Assembly (NCBI RefSeq): GCF_014529535.1
Contig: NW_023503307.1
Span: forward strand, 6,043,788 to 6,107,787
Direction of reading: 5' to 3'
Length of the DNA: 64,000 bases
Source of the DNA: Bradysia coprophila
Taxonomy: Eukaryota > Arthropoda > Insecta > Diptera > Sciaridae
Part shown: piece by piece, positions 36,768-46,493 of the stretch
Numbering within the stretch: the first letter of the stretch is position 1
Layout: the number at the start of each line of letters is the position of its first letter
Notes under the pieces: model-generated
The model's database searches: none
Told to the model about the DNA's origin: nothing
The model's input: only the letters and a program-made list of their open reading frames with translations
Translations under genes and position numbers: made by a program

Positions 36768-38219
36768 ATGGAACACAGTGAACAAATGTAAGTAAAAAAC
36801 AAACTCTCACACCACATGCAAAACCACCAATCGTGTTGTTTACCTTTCAGACGTGATTTTTTGCCAACAGACGAGGAATTACTCCATCGAGAAAAGATTC
36901 TTCTCAGTCTATTCGATGTAGGTTGCTCCATGTTACTCTGGTCTACACCCTGTGATCGAAACCCCTTTTTTGTTTTACAGAAATATAACACCGATGAAGG
37001 ATCCGATCCGGAATTAGTTGAAGATGTAAACGCGTCGACAGTTAGCAGTGAAAACAGTGTTTCAGGTTCATCATTCGTGGAAACGAGCGACTGTGAAACT
37101 GAAGACAATTTCGATGTAGAAGAAATGGATAAGCAGCTGCAGCCATTCATTAAAGACCGTGTTAATGGATGGGCTGAGAAAGGCATTAATTTTCAACTGA
37201 AAACCGTTGATCGCGGTGTTACTGTCGAAGAATGGTTGGAGGCGAATCAAGAATTTACGACAACAACAAAGAAGCGCAAAACGACCGTAATAAATGAGAA
37301 CAACAAAACGACAACAATAACAACTATGCAGACAAAAACAACAACTCGAACTCGAACGTTTAATATGCGACGAGACACTGCTGCCCAAATACGAACAATC
37401 GCCAGTGGGGAGCTGATGGATGGGCCTGATATCGAAATGGCAACACCAACAGAACATAATTATTTACCCAACGCCTTGATCAGTTCGAAAAAGTTTGATA
37501 TACCGAGAGGCCGACAAAAACAAAGTACGCCAGACCGGCTAAACCTGAAACCTAAGGCTGCATCGACTAAAGGAAAAAGATTGTCTCCGCAAAAGGTGAA
37601 GTTACGGAATCGTAATGAGTCAATACCAGCTAAGAGTAAGTCGATAAGCAAGTCGAAGATAAGTCAATCTGATTCAGGAATATTTTCCGAAGAACTTTCT
37701 AAAGAAGTTTCAAATGAAATTTCCAGTGATTTGAGCGATGAAGTTTTCACTGAAGTTGGTAAAGATGTTTCAAATGAACGTTCCAATAAAGTTTTCGGAG
37801 ATAGTGTCGTTGGCGACGATCATAATACTTCTTCCAGGCGAGCAGAATCCGATCGTCCACAAAAGAAGGAAACTTCCCATTCCAGAATAAGCAAAGCGGT
37901 ACCCAAACTTCGTCCACCAGAAATCGTCGTCTATTCACCCAGTGCTGGAAAAAGTTTCGGTAAAAGAATCGACGACGAATTTATGAGTGTCACGAAAACC
38001 GATTTTAAGAAGGGAATCGATCGCAAGTATCATCCGTACACGGATTTTAGCTTAATTAAGAAGTGCGTTGTGCCAGTGAATCAAAGACTCATGTTCGTAC
38101 CGCCAAGCGATACTGCAACGAAGAAAAATTCAAATAGTGACGACTGTGAAACCGACGATGATGACCTGATGACGAGTTACACAACTACCGGTCACTTCTA
38201 TCGTATGAATTCGAAGTAA
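36768..38219 (+). CDS. Unrecognised disordered, charged protein (441 aa)
   Basis: Exons 36768-36787, 36851-36917 and 36981-38219. The first ATG joins in frame through a 63-nt intron to DFLPTDEELLHREKILLSLF; a second 63-nt intron has strong GTAGGT/TTTTACAG signals and is a multiple of three, so retention would add 21 residues without a frameshift. Seen: an acidic N-terminal region, a short ordered-looking block (FIKDRVNGWAEKGINFQLKT...VTVEEWLEAN), a Thr-rich stretch (about 145-175), a basic Ser/Lys-rich middle, an acidic EELSKEVSNEISSDLSDEVF repeat-like part, and a C-terminal block HPYTDFSLIKKCVVPVNQRL. No transmembrane segment. Poly(A) signal at 38241-38246. Composition suggests a nuclear or chromatin-linked protein, but I cannot name it. 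Confidence 0.8.
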
Positions 38220-38960
38220 CTTTGTTTAATTTCCAAAATCAATAAAATTTAAGTTTTTGTTTCGAAAATTTGAGATGGTATGAATGTGATAAAAAAATAT
38301 TTTTGTTCGCATCTGTGGGCAAAAGTAGTGGAAAAGTCACTAAATATGAATACTGTCCTTTCAATGAACTGAAGTGAATTTTATTTATGGATTTAACGAA
38401 ATATATGCAAAAATGTTTTCTACGAAAAGTTTTTTGAATTGGTAAATAATAGGGAATGCAATACCGGTACATACCAGTACCGGAAGTACTCAATCCCGGT
38501 TTTGAATAATCCGTATCTTTTCAGTTCCAAAAATGTTGTCATACGTATTCTATCCGGTGAGGCGACAGCAACGCCATCTGTTATCATTTTCCTGCTGAAA
38601 ACATATGTTTTGTTCGTGATGCAGTGAAAATCTCCATAGGTTTGAAATAACCGTGCCTTCATCGCCTTCACACAGAGACGCAAAAGTGACAGATGCGAAA
38701 TTTTTCTTTTGTTCTAATTCCCTTGACTATAAGTCAGGGTCTTATGCCGGAAAATACCCTAAAATATTTGTATGAAAGGTTGTATGATATGTTATGAAAA
38801 AACGGAATTGTTTGTCCCAATATTTTTCTTGTAAACACGATAATTTGAATAATTATCAACCAATTACTATTTTTTTTTCTTTAATCGACACAGAATTCAA
38901 TTCCTGAGGTTAAGATCGAAGATGGGCTATGTGGGATTAAGGATCTGGAAGTTATTCCAG

Positions 38961-39451
38961 CATGAAAACTCACATGTGCACCTGTTTGGGACGGTTGATT
39001 TAAGGCACTTTCGCTTGTAGACCTCACTTCGTTCGGCCTACAATCCGCAAAATTGCCTAAAATCAATCGTCCAAAACAGGTACACAAAGTGCCTTAAATC
39101 AACCGTCCCAAACAGGTGCACATGTGAGTTTTCATGCAGAGGGCCGGAAACCCGAGAAAATTCGAAAAATTGCCCTCATTTTCGGCCCCGAAGCATGAAA
39201 ATGACTATTACGTATCGATTGAGTAGGCCGAAAGAGTTACGTATTAAGTTTTTCATGTGTCGGGGCCGAAAATGAGGGAGTTTCGAGATTTTTCTCGGGT
39301 TTTCGACCCCTTACATGAAAAATTTTTTGAGTATCTGTTTTGGACGATTGATTTTAGGCACTTTCGCATGTAGCCCTCACTTCGTTCGGGCTACAACTCG
39401 CGAAATTGCCTAAAAACAATCGTCCAAAACAGATACTCAAAAAATTTTTCA
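38961..39451. repeat. Cluster of three nested/adjacent hairpins
   Basis: Hairpin 1 (38961-39136): CATGAAAACTCACATGTGCA and its complement. Hairpin 2 (39141-39310): GGGCCGGAAACCCGAGAAA against TTTCTCGGGTTTTCGACCCC. Hairpin 3 (39313-39451): GAAAAATTTTTTGAGTATCTG and its complement. Hairpins 1 and 3 share the inner sequence GATT-TAGGCACTTTCG and a loop CTCACTTCGTTCGG. Confidence 0.8.
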
Positions 39452-39589
39452 GATACACAAATAACTATTGTATGCTTGCTAAGAGGACCGAAAGTAAAGA
39501 AATGTCAATTCAAGGGTCGAAAGCGATAGCTTTCGCCCCGCGAATTGACAGCCGACGGCCATTTTGTTAGGAGGTGGAAAGTACAACGG

Positions 39590-40335
39590 CTGCTTTACAT
39601 TCGTTAGTACCTTTCAAACAAAAAAAAAATTCATGAAATTCGGTTAAATTTTACTCGAGATATTAACAAAAAACACCACCTTCACTGTACGGCCGAGTAG
39701 CGAGTAGTCACATATAAGCTCACTCCAAGAGACCTAGCTCACGCTCCGGTAAACCGAATTTCATAAACTTTTTTTTCCCTGATTGGTACGGTCAATACCT
39801 ACCTAATAAATCAAAATCCATCTAAATCCGTTCAAATTTGACTAACCTACAAGCAAAAACGGATTGCCGCCCTGTACCTAGTTCACACCAAGGGGTCTAA
39901 CTCACGAGTCGGTCATCCAATTTCCATAAACTTTTTTTTTGTGGATAGGTATTGTAAATACCTTTCATTTGATGTATCACTTACAAGTGTAGCCTTTAAA
40001 TGGCCAGAGAAATCTTTATAAAAAGGGTAAAGCACTTATGGGGCCCCAGCTCTGGAGGGGTCGACCCAAAATCGCCCATCTTCGAACTTAGCCTCACTAT
40101 TTCAACTACCTTTCAGGGAAAAAAAAATTTTGAAATCGGATTTGATTTACTCAAGATATCGACGTGACAGACGGACAGACGGACAGACGGACAGACAAAA
40201 TTTTTATTACGGATTCGTTATCTATGAACATAGGCAAACACTTTGCCCTTACCGTCTGCTTCGAATTCCATCAATTACACACGGCATCGTAATCCTATAA
40301 GCCCCTTCGTACTTCGTACGGGGCTAAAAAGCCCA
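39590..40335 (+). repeat. Repeat family with TACTTCGTACGGG end, copy 2
   Basis: Diverged internal units ending AATTTCATAAACTTTTTTT recur about 170 bp apart, followed by GACGGACAGACGGACAGAC (40170-40190) and the terminal hairpin with TACTTCGTACGGGGCTAA (about 40312-40327). The same 3' part is at 43380-43627. The CTAA end after a hairpin resembles a Helitron 3' end, but this is not proven. Confidence 0.6.
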
Positions 40336-40772
40336 CTGTAAAACGTGACAGATTTCGGTAGGCTGTTTTACAAAGAATCTCTCTTTACACCTATTTGGCA
40401 ATGAATGTACATACCAGGTGTGGCCGATTCTTCTAAATCTGTCGATTTATCTTGAACGCAGTCAATATTTTTGTCAAAAGAATATGAGAAGAATCCGTTT
40501 TTAAAATCGTTATTTCCTCCTATGTGACATTAGACCATACCTGGGTGGTTTATATTCATTGCTATTTTAAGCTACTAGTCTTTGAGGTTTCGGTAACGAT
40601 TGTATGAGATCAGTCAGAAGGAACTATTTTTCGGGCTCCCTGGAATTTACGAATCTACAAATTTACTAATAAACATTCAATAGAAAATACAACAGAGTGC
40701 TCGAACTACAGCAGGGGCTTGTATTTGGTAATTTTACCCTATGTAGTGTGAAGAATATATCTGGGTTACCGG

Positions 40773-40832
40773 TTACGCAAACAACTCAAACTACAAGAAT
40801 GACACTATGATCCGAAGGGAAGCTTACATCCA
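40773..40832 (+). pseudogene. mago-like exon fragment
   Basis: About 60 bases match the first mago exon (41179-41239) and translate to [20 protein letters not shown] against [20 protein letters not shown]. No flanking coding sequence. It is a relic of a partial duplication or of a second mago copy. Confidence 0.8.
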
Positions 40833-41080
40833 GGGTTGTCACTTAAATTAATTTGAAAAATATTCACATCAACAATTTAACGCTCGCAACGCATATAGAT
40901 TGTGCGCGTATAATTAAACATCGCATTTTGCCAGAGACGCACCTTTGAACGCACTTTCAAAAACCATCGCATTTTCACTTCATCTGTCATTCGGTGCTGT
41001 CTCCATTTATTTTTGTTTTCAAACTCGATCTGCCACCAAACATAGTGGTATTTTTGGATATTAGATTGGAAAACACCCAG

Positions 41081-41596
41081 ATGTCGACCGAAGACTTCTA
41101 CCTTCGTTATTACGTTGGACATAAGGGCAAGTTCGGCCATGAGTTTCTGGAATTCGAATTTCGTCCGGACGGCAAATTGCGGTACGCAAACAATTCCAAC
41201 TACAAGAATGACACCATGATCCGAAAGGAAGCTTACGTCCACCATTCAGTGATGGAAGAATTGAAGCGAGTAATTTTGGATTCAGAAATCATGGCTGAAG
41301 ATGATTCATTGTGGCCGCCACCGGATCGTGTGGGCAGACAAGTAACATTATTAAATTTGAATTGAGGTTAGGTATGAAGTGGGTTCACCAAATTGTTTTC
41401 GATTCGTTTCCAGGAATTGGAGATTGTCATTGGCGATGAGCATATATCATTCACAACATCAAAGACCGGATCACTGGTCGATGTGAACCAGTCCAAGGAT
41501 TCGGAAGGACTGCGTTCTTTCTACTATTTGGTTCAAGATCTCAAATGTTTGGTATTTTCGTTAATCGGATTACATTTCAAAATCAAGCCGATCTAA
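41081..41596 (+). CDS. mago: Mago nashi, exon junction complex core protein
   Basis: Forms the heterodimer with Y14 (Tsunagi) that locks eIF4AIII on spliced mRNA; in flies it is needed for oskar localisation. Two exons, 41081-41341 and 41414-41596, joined by a 72-nt GT-AG intron, encode 147 aa, the usual full length. Seen: [20 protein letters not shown], then [40 protein letters not shown], and the C-terminus [13 protein letters not shown]. All conserved surface blocks are present, so it looks functional. The ATG at 41081 fits the family start; the frame also runs upstream but without similarity. Confidence 0.97.
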
Positions 41597-41867
41597 GTTC
41601 CATTGGTTAGCACGGTTACGTAAACAATCTGTAATTGACAAACGAGAATATACGCTCTTGAGCGATGCTAAAAACAATTCCTTTGCATTACTGGATGAAA
41701 GAACCGCCGAAACAGAACTTGATCAAAGGTTCAGTGAACCTGGTTCACCCTTAAAATTGAACATCGCACCGATGTACTCGGCATGCAATTACACTAAATC
41801 CACATCCAAGTTTAATTATGCAGAATTCTCGGAAGCGACGACTGTCGTTTTAAATGCCGGATAGGCG
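41597..41867 (+). other. Open reading frame fragment after mago, unassigned
   Basis: A frame from just after the mago stop reads FHWLARLRKQSVIDKREYTL, continues through SFALLDERTAETELDQRFSE and GSPLKLNIAPMYSACNYTKS, and ends TTVVLNAG before TAG at about 41865. It has no start codon and no good splice acceptor. Its composition looks protein-coding, so it may be the last exon or a relic of another gene. I do not recognise it. Confidence 0.3.
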
Positions 41868-41944
41868 TATAAGTTCTACTACCATCACAGACTCAAAAGT
41901 CATACTTTTGATAGGACTGAGATCACGATTTTCACTTACGACAG

Positions 41945-41976
41945 AAGGCCCGGGTTCGATCCCCGGACGTGGCAGT
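41945..41976 (+). other. tRNA 3'-end-like fragment
   Basis: CCGGG-TTCGATC-CCCGG forms a perfect T stem-loop followed by ACGTGGCA, like a tRNA 3' end. The matching 5' acceptor half and D arm are missing, so this is a relic or chance. Confidence 0.4.
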
Positions 41977-42839
41977 TTATCTTTTTCTTTTCAAATCTTG
42001 CTTTCGAAAATGCATATTCACTTACGACGTAAAATTTATGAATGCAAACCGATTTAAATTTTTAAACCGGATCGGATAATCGGTTTTTGAGCATTCGAAA
42101 ACTGCGGTTTTTCGGTCGCTAAGAATCTATTGAATTTACAAGCAATATGCGGTCCAACAACGCGTATAATCCTTAACATCAAACGAGTTCTTTCGTTTAT
42201 AAACATCAATAATGTTTTTGTTGTCTTACGGCCAGAAAACGACTACTGTCTCGCTCAAAACCAGTTTTTCGCCTTCTTCTCAAAAAACAATCTTCCCACA
42301 CGCCTCAACAAAAAATGTCCTATAGCTGGACAGTAATGTACTATTATGCGTTGAAGGGTGAGTTATCAATTAATGCGCTCCTTGCGGGATCTAAATTTCT
42401 CAAATGTCGAAATATATTACAGAAATCGGTAAGTGTCAATAGTAAACTGTTGGAAAGTTTACAACTCGATACAAATTTTCCTTTGTTTTTCAACTGACAA
42501 ATCTAATTTTATGCAAGGAATTCGTTGAATCAACTCTTAGTAGTATAGACCTCGTTCCCGGGAAACTGCCTCTGCTCAACGAACTTCATTTTTTATTAAC
42601 TCGCAACTGACCTAACGTGCGAGTGCGATCATCCTTTGCTTAAGCTACATCAGAACAGTCAGAGCGTTTGCTGCGACTTTGCCCCGTACAATCTTTTGCG
42701 TACGTGACCCTAGTGCGTCTGTCACCCTACTTTAACCGTAAGCCTATTGCGCCCGTGAGTGTAGTTAAAGTAAAATTATTATGAAATGTGTACATTTTAG
42801 AAATTGCGCATAGCGCAATTACGAAGCCCCGTGCGACGT

Positions 42840-43215
42840 TCCTTTCAAATGAAACAAAAATTTCAAATAGCCCTAAAATTTTAATTTATTGAGTATAAAT
42901 ACACATAGGGCCCTAGTAGCAGCCCTAGTCCGAGGACCTAAATTTAAAATTTTTTTCAACTACATTCTGTTCGGCCTTTGTGTACCTTCCAAATGAAATT
43001 ACGAAAAACGGATGAAATTTACTCGAGTTATATGTAAAATACACACAGGGCCCTAGTAGCGGCCTTAGTCCAAGGACCCAATTTTTTTTTTCAACAACAT
43101 TCTATTCGGTGTTCGATTACATTTCAAATGAAACAAAAATTAGGAAAAACGGATCAATTTTACTCGACTTATATGCAAAATACACATAGGGCCGAGTAGC
43201 CTTTCACTTCTAAGG
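42840..43215 (+). repeat. Three imperfect ~125-bp tandem repeats
   Basis: Each unit has TTNNNTTTCAAATGAAAC..., a TTTACTCGA-like piece, a TATGTAAAATACACA-like piece and GGGCCCTAGTAGCNGCC, starting near 42840, 42970 and 43100. The last unit leads into the TACTTCGTACGGG repeat family, so they may be one element. Confidence 0.65.
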
Positions 43216-43627
43216 CCCTAAGTCACGGTCCACTCACCCGATTTAAAAAAAATCCTGGTATTGACAATACCTATGATTTGCCGTGTCGTTTACATTTCCA
43301 TCGTTTATTTTGCCATAAATATCACCAAAGGACCTTAAATCACTTAGGTGGCCCTAACTCACGAAGGGCCGACCCGAATATGCCCATCTTCGAACTTAGC
43401 CTCACTATTTCGACTATTTTTCAGGAATTTTTTTTTTTGAAATCGGATTTGATTTACTTAAGATATCGACGTGACAGACAGACGGACAGACAAAATTTTT
43501 ATTGCGGATTCGACATCTATGAACTGAACATAGGCAAACACTTTGCCCTTATCGTCTGCTTCGTATTCCATCAATTACACACGGCATCGTAATGCTATAA
43601 GCCCCTTTGTACTTCGTACGGGGCTAA
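43216..43627 (+). repeat. Repeat family with TACTTCGTACGGG end, copy 3
   Basis: Matches 40000-40327: CGAACTTAGCCTCACTATTT, GATATCGACGTGACAGACAG, GGACAGACAAAATTTTTATT, and the end TACTTCGTACGGGGCTAA. Confidence 0.75.
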
Positions 43628-43675
43628 AAACAACATTCATTGAAGCCGGTCGAGTAACAGACTTATCGTGATGCA

Positions 43676-43843
43676 ACGCACTTCAAGCATGAGTGGTCCT
43701 CTAAATAGAGTACTGAAACGGGACAGTGTATCAAACAAATTTTGGCACTGCAAAAAATTCTGGAAAATTTTCTCGTACAAAATAGTACTCTATTTGGCCA
43801 GCTGTCACTCAAACCACTTTTGCTTGAAGTACGTTGTGTGATG
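43676..43843. mobile_element. Foldback MITE with ACGCACTTCAAGCA ends, copy 1
   Basis: ACGCACTTCAAGCATGAGTGG is answered in reverse by CCACTTTTGCTTGAAGTACG. Inner arms AATAGAGTACT and AGTACTCTATT also pair. Relatives: 46077-46251, a piece at 48650-48676 and one at about 52712-52749. Confidence 0.7.
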
Positions 43844-43854
43844 CCAAGAATTAC

Positions 43855-43995
43855 TAAAAAGAGTTACCGACACTAAAAGTACCGACACTAAAATTACCGA
43901 CACTGAATTTTCAAAAGTAGTTACCGGTACTGAAATGGCTACCATCACTAAATTGAAAAGGTTACTTTCAAAAAAATTACCAGCACTATATTTGA
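43855..43995. repeat. Minisatellite, TTACCGACACTAAAA-type unit
   Basis: Six to eight imperfect units of about 15-20 bp (ACCGACACTAAAA, ACCGGTACTGAAA, ACCATCACTAAA, ACCAGCACTA). Confidence 0.75.
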
Positions 43996-44245
43996 ATCGC
44001 TAGACCCTGATTTTCAGTCAATGGAATGATGTTGCTTCTTCATTTTGTCAATAATGTCATGTTGGGTCATAAGTAGAAGGTAAGATGTCCTAATCAACAT
44101 GATCGACACAAATAATAACAAACATGTTCAGGAGATTAAGAGCAGGATCATTTATTTGTAACATTTCGTTGAAAAATAAACGGAAAAAAACATAGCAAAA
44201 TCTTAGACAAAATCTTCACAAATCGCTCGCCAACACATCCTTCCT

Positions 44246-45606
44246 TCAAATATCTTTAATTGTGACCGCATTCATAGCTTCAATATCGTCCAAATCGACA
44301 TCCGAATCCGGATCCGACTTAGTGTCAACATTTGTCGTTGCTGGCATGCTTGGTGCCGGCTGAACCGGTTTCGGGAAGTCCAATTTCGCCCAGCTACCCG
44401 GTTCAGCCTTTGCCAGCGATATTTCCACTTTGGTTCCCAAAAACTGAACTTTCGTCTGTGCAACATCAATCACGCCTCTCAATTCTAAATTTAGCGTAAA
44501 TTCGGCATCGCTCTGCTGCGGGAACACTAAACAAACGTCCAGCCGAATCGGATTTACTTTTACGTAACTTTTGGCGTAATGGTAGGACTTAGCGTAGATA
44601 GCAATGACTACGTTCGTGGCCGTTTGATGCCAATCGTATCTGCATCTAATTGCCTCGGAGTCTTCTTTCTGCGGAGAATACGAAACGATAGAATAATTGA
44701 ATTGATTGTAATGGACCGTTGGTGTTTCTTAGTTGGTGCTTACGCTTTGTATCCACTTGTGCTGACCCTCAGAGCATCCCTTTTGATTTAAAAACGTCGC
44801 AAAATCTGACGTCCGCTTTGTACAGCATGACCAAAATTTCATTCCTTCATGAAATATGGGACATCCGGGATGATGGCAACAAATTGATTGGTCCGAGACC
44901 GGCGATTCATAAACACTACCGCAACCTCCATTCTTGCACACAGTTCCAACCGGAATTGAACTGTAAATGAAACAATTTGTTAATCGACAACACTATTGAC
45001 AGTCTTATGTCGGTAAACACCAGTACCTACTATCAGCAGCTACACTCTTAGCGGCCGCACTCGGTCCGATATTGTCTATGGTTTGCTTTAATGCTGGCGC
45101 AACAGTTGGTTCTATGACGGTCAGAGGTGCATTGAAATCTATGCGTTCCAATGCCGAATTGACTACAGGAGATGGCATCGGTGGCGGTTCTTCCACGACA
45201 ACGTCTTGTTTGGGCTTCTCCGGTTCTGGTGGTTTTTCATTTGAATGCTTCGACACTTGACAGCCTTTTATATTCAAGAATTCCGTAAAGTCGACACTTT
45301 TCTTGTTGCAACATGACCATCCTTTGTACGCATCATGAAAGTATGGTAGGCCCGGATGGAAGCGACAAGATTCTAAGTATTTGAAAAATCAAGGGGAAAA
45401 AGAAAAGAAAATAAGAATTGACGGGATGGCCTTGTAACCCATTTTAGACCAAAAATCGTTAGAATTGCTCAATCGGGCGAACTCAACTAATGTACAAATG
45501 AAGAGTGTGTGTATTGCAAAACAACAAAATATGAGCTACCTTCGGTATTAGTATCTGGATCGAAATCCTTTCCGCATCCTCGATTATAGCATGGAATTAA
45601 TGTCAT
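44246..45606 (-). CDS. mora: CHORD- and CS-domain co-chaperone (CHORDC1/morgana)
   Basis: A zinc-binding Hsp90 co-chaperone involved in centrosome and Rho-kinase control in flies. Four coding exons on the minus strand: 45540-45606, 45027-45372, 44744-44960 and 44246-44668, all GT-AG and in frame, giving 350 aa, close to the family length. CHORD 1 (about residues 5-66) has CYNRGCGKDFDP, FHPGLPYFHDAYKGWSCC and FLNIKGC. CHORD 2 (about 143-205) has CKNGGCGSVYE, CCHHPGCPIFHEG, FWSCC and FLNQKGC. A Pro-rich linker lies between them. The CS domain starts at CRYDWHQTATNVVIAIYAK. The tail is acidic (SDPDSDVDLDDIEAMN). Poly(A) signal on the minus strand at 44151-44156. All key Cys and His residues are kept. 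Confidence 0.95.
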
Positions 45607-45808
45607 CTCGATATCAGCGTTCTTTAGCACTTACTGAATGTGTTGATTAATTTTAAATTGTTTGATTTTACTGCTAAATTCGAAACTCCTATCGGTGAAA
45701 TTTTCTAGAACGTTTATTCAAACACACACGACGTCTTTTTGACAATTCTGTCCAATATACATATGCCGGTTGATTCGGGTACATATAACCAGAGAAATCA
45801 GAATGTGT

Positions 45809-45911
45809 ATAGACTGTTATGATCAGAGCGAGAAAACCGAAGACTAGTTATTTTAACTTGCCTTGGGGTACTTGTCAAAATATCTTCTTCTCTTTCATCA
45901 TAACACTCTAT
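45809..45911. repeat. Inverted copy of the 36271-36456 repeat
   Basis: AGAGCGAGAAAACCGAAGAC, then CTTGCCTTGGGGTACTTGTC match the complement of the second unit at 36361-36456 almost exactly. Confidence 0.75.
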
Positions 45912-46076
45912 AACGAGCGTATAAAATATATGTTCACCGGTTTATGCATCTATATACAATGAGATTCCCATTGTCCTACTGTAGAAAATGCAGCAGGGAT
46001 ATAATCTGGATGGATAGATCCGGAATTTTTAATTTTTAATGTCTCATTGTCGAACAAGTAACATAAGCAAGATGAA

Positions 46077-46251
46077 CGCACTTCAAGCAAAAGTAGTGAT
46101 CATAGTTGACAGCTGACATAATATTTTGAATGAAATCAACGCACTTTAAGCATGAGTGGCACTCTAAATACTGAAACTTGACGGTGTGTCACACAACTGT
46201 AAAAAACCATTTATACTCTATACCGATGATTACATTTGCTTGAAGTGCGTT
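46077..46251. mobile_element. Foldback MITE with ACGCACTTCAAGCA ends, copy 2
   Basis: It begins ACGCACTTCAAGCAAAAGTAG and ends TTTGCTTGAAGTGCGTT, with a second ACGCACTTTAAGCATGAGTGG start inside (about 46138), as if one copy inserted into another. Confidence 0.65.
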
Positions 46252-46493
46252 ATTTTCCTAACTAGTGTTAAAATATCGCGACTTCGTCACTTATTTTCCA
46301 CGTCGTTTAGAAAAAACGTTGTTCCTAACTTATGGCTTTTTATGGATTGAGACTTTTTTTTAGCGAATTCGATTCAAGCACTCGCCTCCATTCGCACTCG
46401 CCATTTTACATGTTTTTGTTTTCCCTAGGGTCGAAAGTGGCTAGGTTTCAAAAGCATGTAAAATCCTTTTCAGAACACGACCCAAAAACTTAG

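Larger units (their letters stand above)
38250..41080. other. Repeat-rich intergenic region upstream of mago
   Basis: Holds three adjacent hairpins (38961-39136, 39141-39310, 39313-39451), a family of TTTTTTTT-spaced non-coding repeats (39590-40335) and a mago-like exon fragment (40773-40832). No intact gene is visible. Confidence 0.65.
41868..44150. other. Repeat-rich region between mago and CHORDC1
   Basis: Contains a tRNA T-arm-like piece (41945-41976), a foldback-like stretch (42240-42350), tandem repeats (42840-43215), the TACTTCGTACGGG repeat copy 3 (to 43627), a foldback element (43676-43843) and a short minisatellite (43855-43995). No gene is supported. Confidence 0.6.

Noticed and set aside
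41945..41976. tRNA gene
   Set aside because: Only a T arm and 3' acceptor strand are present; the 5' half is missing.
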